A stretch of DNA of 23,234 nucleotides, taken from Desulfuromonadales bacterium (GTDB lineage Bacteria; Desulfobacterota; Desulfuromonadia; Desulfuromonadales; UBA2294). The notes beneath the pieces are model-generated. The model was not told the origin of the DNA, made no database searches, and worked only from the letters and a program-made list of their open reading frames with translations. Location: positions 1 through 23,234 of the forward strand of contig JACUTX010000015.1 of the NCBI GenBank assembly GCA_014859615.1, given 5' to 3'. The position numbers and the translations under genes are program-made. Every line of letters starts with the position of its first letter. The stretch's first letter is position 1. This document shows, in pieces, positions 5,910-14,093 of the stretch.

Positions 5910-7286
5910 ATGTTGAAAAGACTGGAAAAAGCAGTTAAGAATGCATGTCGGGTCAATCCGGGCGAGCGGGTCTTGTGTGCGGTAAGCGGTGGAGCGGACT
6001 CTGTCGCTCTGCTGCTCCTGCTCAAGCAGCTTGCCGACCGCGGTTTGTTCTCTCTTTGTGCTGCGCATCTTGATCACTGTTTACGCACACAGAGTGGTGC
6101 CGATGCTGTTTTTGTCGCGGAGCTCTGCTTATCGCTGCATGTCCCTTTGATCTCAGAGGCTATCGATGTTCAGGCTCTCTCTGCCCAGCGGCGGGAGGGG
6201 CTGGAGGCGGCTGGCCGGTTTGCGCGGCGGCGCTTTTTAGAGCGGGTGGCGCAGGAACAGGGGTGCACGGCGATCGCCCTGGCTCATCATGCCGACGACC
6301 AGGCGGAGACGGTTCTGTTTCGATTGACACGCGGGAGCGGTTTGACCGGGTTGGTGGCTATGCGTCATCGTTCTGGCCCCTATATTCGCCCGTTGCTCAC
6401 CTTTAGTAAAAGCGAATTGAACGACTGGTTGGTGGCAAACGGGGTTGTTTGGCGCGAAGATGCAACTAATCTGGATCTGAGATTCAGTCGCAATCGGATC
6501 CGTCAGCAAGTTCTGCCGGCTCTGCGTCAGATTAATCCGCAGACGGTTGCCGCTCTCTGCCGCTTCAGCAGTCAGGTTGCTCTGGAAGAAGATTTCTGGC
6601 GGGAGGAGGTTGATGCTGTTCTGGCTAAGCATCTGGTTGTCGGGGAGCAAGGGGCAACTCTGTCTCTTTCAATCGAAACGCTGTTGATTCTTCATCCGGC
6701 GCTGCGTCGCCGGGTTATTCGTGGTCTATTAGGACGCTTGCCCGGCGATCTGCAACAGTTTGAATCGGGTCATATTGATCAGATTGAAGCGCTGCTGCTG
6801 GGCTCGAAGCCCCAAGCAGAGACCTGTCTGCCAAAGGTCTGGGTTGCCCGCAGGTACGATAAACTGTTGATCTGTGCGCAACCACCTGAAATTATGCCGT
6901 TTGAATTTGTTGTTCCGAAGGAGGGGATCTATCCTCTTCCGAATGGAGAGCGGCTGGTCGTGGTGCTGGCCTCTGGTTCTGAGTCGGCTCCTCACTCTTC
7001 TGTGGTGGAGTTTGATGCCGGGCAGGTTTCGTTCCCTCTGGTTGTCCGTTCCGTCAGGGCCGGAGATCGCTTTCACCCTTGCGGAATGGTCGGGCATAAA
7101 CGGTTGAAGAACTATTTTATCGACAATAAAATTCCCTTTGAAATTCGGGAAAAAATTCCGGTTGTCTCTGCCGGGAAGACGATTCTTTGGCTGGCTGGAG
7201 AGAGACGCTGTGAGGGGGGCTGGCCGGTTGACGGCAGGCCGAAGCTGCAAATGCGACTCGAACCGGCAGATTTTGTCGATGAATAG
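5910..7286 (+). CDS. tilS: tRNA(Ile)-lysidine synthetase TilS
   Basis: Cytoplasmic enzyme, 458 residues, that attaches lysine to C34 of tRNA-Ile2(CAU) using ATP, switching it from methionine/AUG to isoleucine/AUA. The PP-loop motif SGGADS lies near residue 28, followed by HLDHCLR and ALAHHADDQAETVLFRL, all family hallmarks. The C-terminal part (about 375-450) has the conserved RAGDRFHP...KRLKNYFID segment of the full-length, tRNA-binding form. The ATG giving MLKRLEKAVK has only a weak GGTG five bases before it. An in-frame TTG 24 bases upstream sits at the edge of the terminator T run and is less likely. No separate promoter is evident between the tRNA terminator and the start. Confidence 0.95.
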   Translation: MLKRLEKAVKNACRVNPGERVLCAVSGGADSVALLLLLKQLADRGLFSLCAAHLDHCLRTQSGADAVFVAELCLSLHVPLISEAIDVQALSAQRREGLEAAGRFARRRFLERVAQEQGCTAIALAHHADDQAETVLFRLTRGSGLTGLVAMRHRSGPYIRPLLTFSKSELNDWLVANGVVWREDATNLDLRFSRNRIRQQVLPALRQINPQTVAALCRFSSQVALEEDFWREEVDAVLAKHLVVGEQGATLSLSIETLLILHPALRRRVIRGLLGRLPGDLQQFESGHIDQIEALLLGSKPQAETCLPKVWVARRYDKLLICAQPPEIMPFEFVVPKEGIYPLPNGERLVVVLASGSESAPHSSVVEFDAGQVSFPLVVRSVRAGDRFHPCGMVGHKRLKNYFIDNKIPFEIREKIPVVSAGKTILWLAGERRCEGGWPVDGRPKLQMRLEPADFVDE

Positions 7287-7390
7287 CTTGTTTTGCGGTT
7301 TTTTTTATGGTAATTTTTGCTGCCGCTAAAGTCGTGTTTACGCGTAATTATCAACGTTATTAACGAATAGGAAAGAGATAGGGGGTAAGG

Positions 7391-9265
7391 GTGAATCAGT
7401 TTTACAGGAATCTGGCTCTATGGCTGGTTATTTGTCTGGTTATGATCATGGTTTACAACATGGTGACCCAGCCGGAAAAAGAGCTGAAGCCGATCAGTTA
7501 TACGACCTTTATCACCGCCGTTGAGGAAGGGCGTGTTCGCGATATTACGGTTCAGGGCGCGACCATAGAGGGCTCTTATAATGACGATACGGTTTTTACG
7601 ACATATGCGCCGGACGATCCGTCTCTGATCGAAACCTTGCGTACCAAGGGGGTCCAGATTGAGGTGAAGCCGGCTGAGGATCGCAGTTTCATGTTCAGTC
7701 TTCTGGTCTCATGGGCGCCGATTCTGCTGCTGATTGCCGTATGGGTTTTCTTTATGCGACAGATGCAGTCGGGTGGCGGCAAAGCGATGAGCTTCGGGAA
7801 GAGTAAAGCCAAGCTTCTCTCCGATACGCAGACCCGCGTCACCTTCAGCGATGTCGCCGGAGTTGATGAGGCAAAAGAAGAGCTTGAAGAGATTGTCGCT
7901 TTTCTGAAGGACCCGAAGAAATTTTCGCGCCTCGGCGGACGGATTCCGAAAGGGGTTCTTCTGATCGGCCCTCCCGGCACCGGAAAAACTCTTCTCGGTC
8001 GGGCAATTGCCGGTGAGGCCGGGGTCCCTTTCTTCTCAATCTCCGGTTCCGATTTCGTCGAAATGTTTGTTGGCGTCGGTGCCAGTCGTGTGCGTGATAT
8101 GTTCGATCAGGGGAAGAAAAATGCCCCATGTATCCTTTTTATCGATGAGATTGATGCCGTTGGACGGCATCGTGGTGCCGGCATGGGCGGGGGGCATGAT
8201 GAGCGCGAGCAGACCCTGAACCAGTTGCTGGTCGAGATGGATGGCTTTGAGTCGAATGAAGGGGTTATTCTGATTGCCGCGACCAACCGCCCCGATGTGC
8301 TCGATCCGGCCCTGTTGCGTCCCGGACGTTTTGATCGACAGGTTATGGTGCCGCGGCCCGATGTGAAGGGGCGGCTTAAAATTCTGCAGGTCCATTCGCG
8401 CAAGGTCCCTCTCTCCGGGGATGTCAAGCTGGAGATTGTTGCCAAAGGGACCCCCGGATTTTCTGGTGCCGATCTTGGTAACCTGATCAACGAAGCGGCT
8501 CTGCTGGCGGCCCGGGCTGATAAAGAGACGGTCGATATGGTTGATGTTGAGGCGGCTAAGGATAAAGTCATGATGGGGGCAGAACGTCGCTCGATGGTGA
8601 TCACCGACGAGGAGAAGAAGGTCACCGCCTATCATGAAGCCGGGCATGCTCTGGTAGCGCTCTTTATCCCCGGAGCCGATCCGGTGCATAAAATCTCTAT
8701 TATTCCGCGTGGTCGTGCCATGGGTGTGACCATGTTTTTGCCGACTGAAGAGAAATATAACGAAACCGAGCAGGGGCTCTATACCCGTATCTGTACCCTG
8801 CTGGCCGGGCGCATCGCTGAGGAGATGACCTTTGCCTCGATCACCAGTGGTGCATCGAATGACCTTGAACGTGCCACGGCGATCGCGCGTAAAATGGTCT
8901 GCGAATGGGGGATGAGTGATAAACTCGGACCGTTGAGCTACGGCGAGAAAGAGGGAGAAGTTTTTCTCGGTCGGGATTATGGGCACGTCAAAAATTACAG
9001 CGAAGCGACGGCGGTCGAGATCGATAATGAAATCCGTCGCATCGTGCGTGAGAATTATGAGCGGACACGCAAGATTCTGAAGGAGAATAAAGAGGCTCTG
9101 GTCCGGGTCGGTGAGGCCCTTCTTGAGCGGGAAAACATGGATGGGCATGAACTGCGTGTTCTGGTCTTTGGCGAGGATGCCGCCGAGGTCGCTTCGGAAG
9201 AGGGCGAAACGATCGCTCCTTCTGAGGGGCCGTGTATCGATCAGAACAACCAGGTTGAAAAATGA
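7391..9265 (+). CDS. ftsH: ATP-dependent zinc metalloprotease FtsH
   Basis: Membrane-anchored hexameric AAA+ protease, 624 residues, that removes damaged membrane proteins and short-lived regulators. The GTG start has a GGGGG purine tract 6-10 bases upstream and opens the first membrane helix (about 7-25). A periplasmic domain and second helix (about 106-124) follow. The AAA domain has Walker A GPPGTGKT (193-200), Walker B ILFIDE (ending at E253) and the second region of homology ATNRPDVLDPALLRPGRFDR. The zinc site HEAGH is at 415-419, and a later acidic ligand lies in the SNDLERATAIA segment. All catalytic residues are present. The 104-base gap after tilS contains a small palindrome (CGTTATTAACG, 7355-7365) but no clear promoter. 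Its stop overlaps the folP start. Confidence 0.98.
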   Translation: MNQFYRNLALWLVICLVMIMVYNMVTQPEKELKPISYTTFITAVEEGRVRDITVQGATIEGSYNDDTVFTTYAPDDPSLIETLRTKGVQIEVKPAEDRSFMFSLLVSWAPILLLIAVWVFFMRQMQSGGGKAMSFGKSKAKLLSDTQTRVTFSDVAGVDEAKEELEEIVAFLKDPKKFSRLGGRIPKGVLLIGPPGTGKTLLGRAIAGEAGVPFFSISGSDFVEMFVGVGASRVRDMFDQGKKNAPCILFIDEIDAVGRHRGAGMGGGHDEREQTLNQLLVEMDGFESNEGVILIAATNRPDVLDPALLRPGRFDRQVMVPRPDVKGRLKILQVHSRKVPLSGDVKLEIVAKGTPGFSGADLGNLINEAALLAARADKETVDMVDVEAAKDKVMMGAERRSMVITDEEKKVTAYHEAGHALVALFIPGADPVHKISIIPRGRAMGVTMFLPTEEKYNETEQGLYTRICTLLAGRIAEEMTFASITSGASNDLERATAIARKMVCEWGMSDKLGPLSYGEKEGEVFLGRDYGHVKNYSEATAVEIDNEIRRIVRENYERTRKILKENKEALVRVGEALLERENMDGHELRVLVFGEDAAEVASEEGETIAPSEGPCIDQNNQVEK

Positions 9266-10143
9266 TCCTGCACGATAAGGGGGGCGATACGCCTCCCTTG
9301 CTTTTGGGACGAAACTGTCGGTTGAATCTCGATCGACCGTTGATGATGGGGATCCTGAATGTGACCCCGGATTCTTTCTATGATGGTGGCTGGTATCTGC
9401 AATCTGACCGGATCATCCAGCGTGCCGGTCAGATGGTTGACGAGGGGGCTGATCTGATTGATGTCGGTGGCGAGAGCACCCGCCCCGGATCGACGCCGGT
9501 ATCGGAGCAGCAGGAGCTGGACCGGGTTGTTCCGGTCATCGAAGCTTTGACCGCCCGTTTCGAATGCCCGGTTTCAATCGATACCAGTAAGAGTGTCGTG
9601 GCTTGTGAAGCGGTGAAGGCTGGTGCAGATTTTATTAATGATATCAGCGGCTTAACTTTTGATTCTGCGATGACCGGGGTGGTTGCGGATTGTGGAGCCG
9701 GGCTCTTTTTGATGCATACCCGGGGGCGACCCGATCAGATGCAGAAGAATACCGAGTACAAAGATCTGATGCGGGATGTCCTTGCTGTTTTGCGCAGCGG
9801 GATTGATAAAGCGGTTGCCGCCGGGGTCTCTTTGGATAAAATTGCCGTCGATCCGGGGGTCGGCTTCGGCAAATCGATCGATGGCAATCTGGAGATTCTA
9901 CGGCGGCTTTCAGAGCTGCAATCGCTTGGTCGACCTGTTCTGCTCGGCACTTCACGCAAGAGTTTTATCGGCAAGATTCTAGGTTGTGCAAATCCGGAAG
10001 GTCGGCTCTACGGCTCTCTGGCAACGATTGCTCTCGGAGTGGCCGGAGGGGCGCGTATTTTTCGTGTTCATGATGTCGCCGCTACGTCTGACGTTGCCAG
10101 GATCGCCTGGGCCGTCAAACAAGGTTCCTGTCCAGATGTTTGA
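9262..10143 (+). CDS. folP: Dihydropteroate synthase
   Basis: Condenses 4-aminobenzoate with hydroxymethyl-dihydropterin diphosphate in folate synthesis; the target of sulfonamides. The 293 residues contain the family motifs in order: MMGILNVTPDSFYDGG, DVGGESTRPGSTPVS, SIDTSKSVV, FINDISGL, LMHTRG, DPGVGFGKS, LLGTSRKSFIG and FRVHDV. Length is close to the usual 270-290. The ATG overlaps the ftsH stop as ATGA, so translation is probably coupled to ftsH. The stop overlaps a TTG that could be an alternative start for cdaA. The ftsH-folP adjacency is common in bacteria. Confidence 0.97.
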   Translation: MILHDKGGDTPPLLLGRNCRLNLDRPLMMGILNVTPDSFYDGGWYLQSDRIIQRAGQMVDEGADLIDVGGESTRPGSTPVSEQQELDRVVPVIEALTARFECPVSIDTSKSVVACEAVKAGADFINDISGLTFDSAMTGVVADCGAGLFLMHTRGRPDQMQKNTEYKDLMRDVLAVLRSGIDKAVAAGVSLDKIAVDPGVGFGKSIDGNLEILRRLSELQSLGRPVLLGTSRKSFIGKILGCANPEGRLYGSLATIALGVAGGARIFRVHDVAATSDVARIAWAVKQGSCPDV

Positions 10144-10151
10144 GTAAAATC

Positions 10152-10943
10152 ATGAATGAGATTTTGAATTTTTTTAATTTCCGATGGCTGCTTGACCTGC
10201 TCGATATAGCGCTGGTCTCTTTTATCATCTATCGGATTTTTCTTTTGATTAAAGGGACACGAGCCGTGCAGATGTTGCTCGGGCTCGCCGTTATTCTTCT
10301 GGTTTATGTTTCGGCCCAGATCGGCGAACTCTACACCCTGCACTGGATTCTTGATAATTTTCTCTCTTCAATTATTCTGGTTATTGTCGTTATTTTTCAG
10401 AGTGACATTCGACGGGCCTTGATTCATGTTGGCCGCAACCCCTTTTTTGCCGATCTCTCCTACCGGGAGGAATCTGAAATCCTTGAGGAGTTGACCAAGG
10501 CCTGTTCGGCACTTGCTGCCCGGCGGATCGGGGCGTTGATTGTGATCGAAAGGGAGACCGGAATCAACGATTTCCTTGAAGTCGGGGTCGAAATTGACGC
10601 TAAAGTCTCCAGTGAACTGATCCAGACTATTTTTAATCCGGCAGCACCGGTTCATGATGGTGCCCTCGTTTTGCAGGAAGGGCGATTGACCCGGGCAGGC
10701 TGTTTTCTCCCCCTTACGCAAGATGGCGAGGTGAGTCGTAAACTTGGAACCCGACACCGTGCGGCGATCGGTTTGACCGAACTGGTCGATGCCGTCGCCA
10801 TTGTCGTGTCGGAAGAGACCGGTAAAGTGGCGGTGGTCGTCGGTGGTCGTCTGACCCGTGATCTGGATACTCCTACTCTTAAGCGGGTTCTGACCCGACT
10901 TTTGAATCCGAGGAAGACGACCCGCCCGAAACAGAAACGATAG
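10152..10943 (+). CDS. cdaA: Diadenylate cyclase CdaA (c-di-AMP synthase)
   Basis: Membrane enzyme that joins two ATP into cyclic di-AMP. From the ATG the protein has 263 residues: three hydrophobic helices (about 12-95), a short linker, then the DisA_N/DAC domain. The catalytic motifs DGA (169-171, in APVHDGALV) and RHR (201-203, in GTRHRAA) are both intact. A TTG overlapping the folP stop would add four residues (MSKI), but its ribosome binding site is no better. It sits directly before cdaR and glmM, the same trio known from Firmicutes, where CdaR and GlmM bind CdaA and modulate its activity. That link couples c-di-AMP to cell-wall precursor supply and osmotic control. Confidence 0.95.
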   Translation: MNEILNFFNFRWLLDLLDIALVSFIIYRIFLLIKGTRAVQMLLGLAVILLVYVSAQIGELYTLHWILDNFLSSIILVIVVIFQSDIRRALIHVGRNPFFADLSYREESEILEELTKACSALAARRIGALIVIERETGINDFLEVGVEIDAKVSSELIQTIFNPAAPVHDGALVLQEGRLTRAGCFLPLTQDGEVSRKLGTRHRAAIGLTELVDAVAIVVSEETGKVAVVVGGRLTRDLDTPTLKRVLTRLLNPRKTTRPKQKR

Positions 10944-10950
10944 AAGTGAC

Positions 10951-11613
10951 ATGAACCTGTTGACTGAAAACTGGATGATAAAGTTACTGTCGCTTGTCTT
11001 CGCATTGGTACTCTGGTTCTTTGTGATGGGTGAGCAGAATCTTGAAAAAGGGTTTGCTGTCCCGATCGAGCTGTCGAACATACCGGAAGGTTTGATTGTC
11101 AGTAACAGTGTCCCGAGTCTGATCGATGTGCGGATCAGTGGCCCGCGTTCGATTCTGTTCAATCTGCAGCAGCGCGATCTTGCCATCAATATTGATCTGA
11201 AAGGGTTAAGCCCTGGGGTCACTTCTTATAAACGTCTCGAAGAGCGTTTTAACCTGTCACGGAATCTTAAAGTGACCCGGGTCTCTCCGTCGATTATTGA
11301 TGTCAGTCTTGATCGGATCCGGGCCAAGCGCGTCCCGGTTAAGGTGCTGCTCGATGGTGATCCGCCTGTCGGTTTTGAAGTTGTCTCGGTGGTGGCAAAG
11401 CCGTCACATGTTACAGTGAGTGGTGCCGGGAGTGAATTGAAAAATGTCAGTGAGGTCTCGACCGATCTGATTCAAATTTCGGCGGTTCGTGAAGATTTTA
11501 CACAGATGGTGCCAATCGATTATGTTGGAACCTTCACGGCATTAAAAGATGATAAAACTGTTGAGGTGACGGTTGTAATCAGGCCGATCAACCGACCTGC
11601 CAAAGGTAGATGA
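10951..11613 (+). CDS. cdaR: YbbR-domain protein CdaR, probable regulator of CdaA
   Basis: A 220-residue protein with one N-terminal membrane helix (about residues 8-26, KLLSLVFALVLWFFVM) and two YbbR-type beta domains outside the membrane (about 35-115 and 120-205). The conserved GPRSIL and PSHVTVSGAGSEL segments mark the repeats. Firmicute CdaR proteins usually have three or four YbbR domains, so this is a short version. It starts 7 bases after cdaA, with its ATG preceded by GAAGTG, and its stop overlaps the glmM start. Function is assigned by domain and by position between cdaA and glmM; direct regulation of CdaA is inferred. Confidence 0.88.
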   Translation: MNLLTENWMIKLLSLVFALVLWFFVMGEQNLEKGFAVPIELSNIPEGLIVSNSVPSLIDVRISGPRSILFNLQQRDLAINIDLKGLSPGVTSYKRLEERFNLSRNLKVTRVSPSIIDVSLDRIRAKRVPVKVLLDGDPPVGFEVVSVVAKPSHVTVSGAGSELKNVSEVSTDLIQISAVREDFTQMVPIDYVGTFTALKDDKTVEVTVVIRPINRPAKGR

Positions 11614-12983
11614 TGAAAAAAAAACTGTTTGGAACCGATGGCGTTCGTGGTGTGGCGAATGTCTATCCGATGACGGCGGAAATCGCCATGCAACTCGGTC
11701 GGGCGATCGCTTATTTGTCACGCGATGGCGATCGGCGTCACCGGATTATTATCGGTAAGGATACGCGTCTCTCCTGTTATATGCTGGAGAATGCGCTGGT
11801 TGCCGGTATCTGTTCGATGGGGGTTGATGTCTATCAGGTCGGACCGATGCCGACCCCGGCGATCGCTTTTCTGACGGCGTCTATGCGGGCTGACGCCGGA
11901 GTCATGATCTCTGCTTCACATAATCCCTATCAGGACAACGGTATTAAATTCTTTTCTAAAGACGGGTTTAAACTTCCGGACGCCGCCGAGATGGAGATCG
12001 AAAGTCTGGTCTTGTCCAATCGGATTGATTCATTGCGACCGGTTGCCGATGCGGTCGGTAAAGCCTATCGATTGGATGATGCCAGGGGACGCTATATTGT
12101 TTTTCTGAAACATGCTTTTCCGAGCGATCTCGATCTGAATGGACTGCGTATTGTCCTCGACTGCGCGAATGGTGCCGCTTACAAGGTGGCACCGGCGGTT
12201 CTGGAGGAGCTGGGAGCAACCGTTATTCCGATCGGGGTGTCGCCAAACGGAACCAATATCAATGCGAATTGCGGGTCGATGTGTCTCGATCCACTTGCGG
12301 CGGCGGTTCTGGAACATAAGGCCGATCTGGGGATGGCACTCGATGGGGATGCTGACCGGATTATGTTTGTCGATGAAAACGGTAAAACCGTCGATGGCGA
12401 TCAGATTATGGCAATCTGTGCAACAGCGATGCTTAAGCAGGGTCGGCTGGCAAAGAAAACCCTGGTTACTACGGTGATGAGTAACATGGGGCTCGATATC
12501 GCTATCCGCAAAGCTGGCGGCGTGATTATCAAGACCGATGTCGGTGATCGTTATGTTGTCGAAGCGATGCGTCAGGGGGGGTATAATCTGGGGGGTGAAC
12601 AGTCGGGGCACATGATTTTTCTCGATCATAACTCCACCGGTGACGGGATGATTTCGGCGTTGCAGGTTCTGGCAATTGTTCAGCGAACCGGCCGCCGTCT
12701 CTCCGAGCTGGCGCAGGTTATGACCGTGTTGCCACAACTGTTGGTGAATGTCCGTGTGGCGGAAAAGAAGCCGCTGGAAACGGTACCGGAGATTATGCAG
12801 CATATTCAGGCCGCTGAATCCGAACTGCAGGGCGCCGGGCGAGTCCTGATCCGCTATTCGGGGACGGAGCCGCTGCTTCGGGTTATGATTGAAGGAGAGG
12901 ATCCGCAGCGGATAGCAGCGCTTGCACACGATATTGTCGATACGGTTAAAAAACATCTTGGCGTCAAGAAAGCGGGGGGCTGA
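11610..12983 (+). CDS. glmM: Phosphoglucosamine mutase GlmM
   Basis: Converts glucosamine-6-phosphate to glucosamine-1-phosphate on the way to UDP-GlcNAc for peptidoglycan and LPS. The 457 residues begin KLFGTDGVRGVAN and contain the phosphoserine loop ISASHNPYQDNG (active Ser near 103), the metal site DGDADR, the substrate loop GEQSGH and the phosphate-binding RYSGTEPLLRVM. All are standard for GlmM rather than other phosphohexomutases. Two ATG codons stand side by side. The first overlaps the cdaR stop as ATGA, and the second has a better 6-base spacing from AAAGG, so the true start may be one codon later. Confidence 0.97.
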   Translation: MMKKKLFGTDGVRGVANVYPMTAEIAMQLGRAIAYLSRDGDRRHRIIIGKDTRLSCYMLENALVAGICSMGVDVYQVGPMPTPAIAFLTASMRADAGVMISASHNPYQDNGIKFFSKDGFKLPDAAEMEIESLVLSNRIDSLRPVADAVGKAYRLDDARGRYIVFLKHAFPSDLDLNGLRIVLDCANGAAYKVAPAVLEELGATVIPIGVSPNGTNINANCGSMCLDPLAAAVLEHKADLGMALDGDADRIMFVDENGKTVDGDQIMAICATAMLKQGRLAKKTLVTTVMSNMGLDIAIRKAGGVIIKTDVGDRYVVEAMRQGGYNLGGEQSGHMIFLDHNSTGDGMISALQVLAIVQRTGRRLSELAQVMTVLPQLLVNVRVAEKKPLETVPEIMQHIQAAESELQGAGRVLIRYSGTEPLLRVMIEGEDPQRIAALAHDIVDTVKKHLGVKKAGG

Positions 12984-12985
12984 TC

Positions 12986-13705
12986 GTGGTCAAATTGGGA
13001 GTGAATGTCGATCATGTTGCGACAATCCGTCAGGCTCGCGGAGGAAGAGAACCCGATCCTGTTGAGGCGGCTTTTCTGGCTGAATTAGCAGGTGCTGACA
13101 GCATCACTGTGCATCTGCGCGAGGATCGTCGGCATATTCAGCCGCGCGACGTCGATCTGCTCCGGCGGACAATCAAGACCCATCTGAATCTGGAGATGGC
13201 ACCGACCGACGAGATGGTGAGTGTCGCCCTGAAAGTTCTTCCGGACTGCGTAACGCTGGTGCCGGAGAAACGTGAGGAACTGACCACTGAAGGGGGACTG
13301 GATGTCTCCTTGCATCGTCATCTGGTTAAAAAACAGGTCGACCTCTTGCGTCAGGGGGGGATTGTCGTCAGCCTCTTTGTCGATCCGGATCTCGATCAGA
13401 TCAAGATGTCTCACCGGGTTGGCGCTGATTATGTTGAGATACATACCGGAACATACTGTGATGCAAAAAATGACGAATTGCAAAAAGTTGAACTGGCAAA
13501 GATCGAGACGGCGGTCAAAGCGGCTCGTAAACTCGGCCTCGGTGTCAATGCCGGGCATGGGCTGAACTACAGAAATATTCGCCCGGTTGTCGCCCTCGGT
13601 GGGATTGAAGAGTACAATATCGGGCACAGTATCGTGGCACGTGCTGTTCACGTCGGCATGGAGCGGGCAGTGCGCGAGATGGCCGAACTGATTCGCGGAG
13701 GGTGA
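12986..13705 (+). CDS. pdxJ: Pyridoxine 5'-phosphate synthase PdxJ
   Basis: Joins 1-deoxyxylulose 5-phosphate and 3-amino-2-oxopropyl phosphate to make pyridoxine 5'-phosphate, the last ring-forming step of the DXP-dependent vitamin B6 route. The 239 residues match the usual length. The N-terminus KLGVNVDHVATIRQARGG, the TVHLREDRRHIQ segment, LNLEMAPT and the glycine-rich AGHGLNYRN are family hallmarks. A GTG start lies two bases after the glmM stop, with a G-rich tract inside the end of glmM as ribosome binding site. PdxJ followed by acpS is a frequent proteobacterial pair. Confidence 0.97.
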   Translation: MVKLGVNVDHVATIRQARGGREPDPVEAAFLAELAGADSITVHLREDRRHIQPRDVDLLRRTIKTHLNLEMAPTDEMVSVALKVLPDCVTLVPEKREELTTEGGLDVSLHRHLVKKQVDLLRQGGIVVSLFVDPDLDQIKMSHRVGADYVEIHTGTYCDAKNDELQKVELAKIETAVKAARKLGLGVNAGHGLNYRNIRPVVALGGIEEYNIGHSIVARAVHVGMERAVREMAELIRGG

Positions 13706-13706
13706 T

Positions 13707-14093
13707 ATGACACCGGTCGCTGGCATCGGTACCGATCTGACGCAGATTTCCCGTTTCAGTCGTTTTATCGAACAGGAGAAAAATGCGCTTCTCGATCGTC
13801 TCTTCACTGCTTCGGAACAGGCGTATGCCATGCCAAAACGTAACCCGGCTGTGCACCTTGCGGCCCGATTTGCGGCCAAGGAGGCTTTTTTGAAGGCGCT
13901 TGGTCTCGGTCTACGTGAGGGGATCAGCTGGCACGATATGAATGTGGTACACGATGCGCTTGGCAAGCCATCATTGCAACTGAGCGGTCGGGCGCTTGAA
14001 ATTTTTGAGCAACGCTCCCTGGCGAAGCTGCACCTCTCATATAGTCATGATGGCGATTATGCAATGGCGACAGTCATCCTGGAGAAAGCATGA
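13707..14093 (+). CDS. acpS: Holo-[acyl-carrier-protein] synthase AcpS
   Basis: Transfers 4'-phosphopantetheine from CoA to apo-acyl carrier protein. At 128 residues it is of normal AcpS size. The metal-binding residues fall in GIGTDLTQ (Asp10) and ARFAAKEAFLKALG (Glu59), and the C-terminal LHLSYSHDGDYAMA segment is also typical. The ATG follows the pdxJ stop by one base, with GGAGGG inside the pdxJ end as ribosome binding site. Its stop overlaps the nnr start (ATGA). Confidence 0.96.
   Translation: MTPVAGIGTDLTQISRFSRFIEQEKNALLDRLFTASEQAYAMPKRNPAVHLAARFAAKEAFLKALGLGLREGISWHDMNVVHDALGKPSLQLSGRALEIFEQRSLAKLHLSYSHDGDYAMATVILEKA

Noticed and set aside
8036..9148. Long minus-strand open frame (370 codons) opposite ftsH
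   Set aside because: It lies wholly opposite the highly conserved ftsH and its translation shows no domain; its openness follows from the codon bias of the real gene.
10368..11222. Minus-strand open frame (284 codons) opposite cdaA and cdaR
   Set aside because: Antisense shadow of two genes with intact catalytic or structural motifs.
12030..12956. Long minus-strand open frame (308 codons) opposite glmM
   Set aside because: Fully antisense to glmM, no ribosome binding site or recognisable protein character.
13085..13966. Minus-strand open frame (293 codons) across pdxJ and acpS
   Set aside because: Spans two real genes with complete motifs; the translation is His/Arg/Cys-rich and lacks domains.
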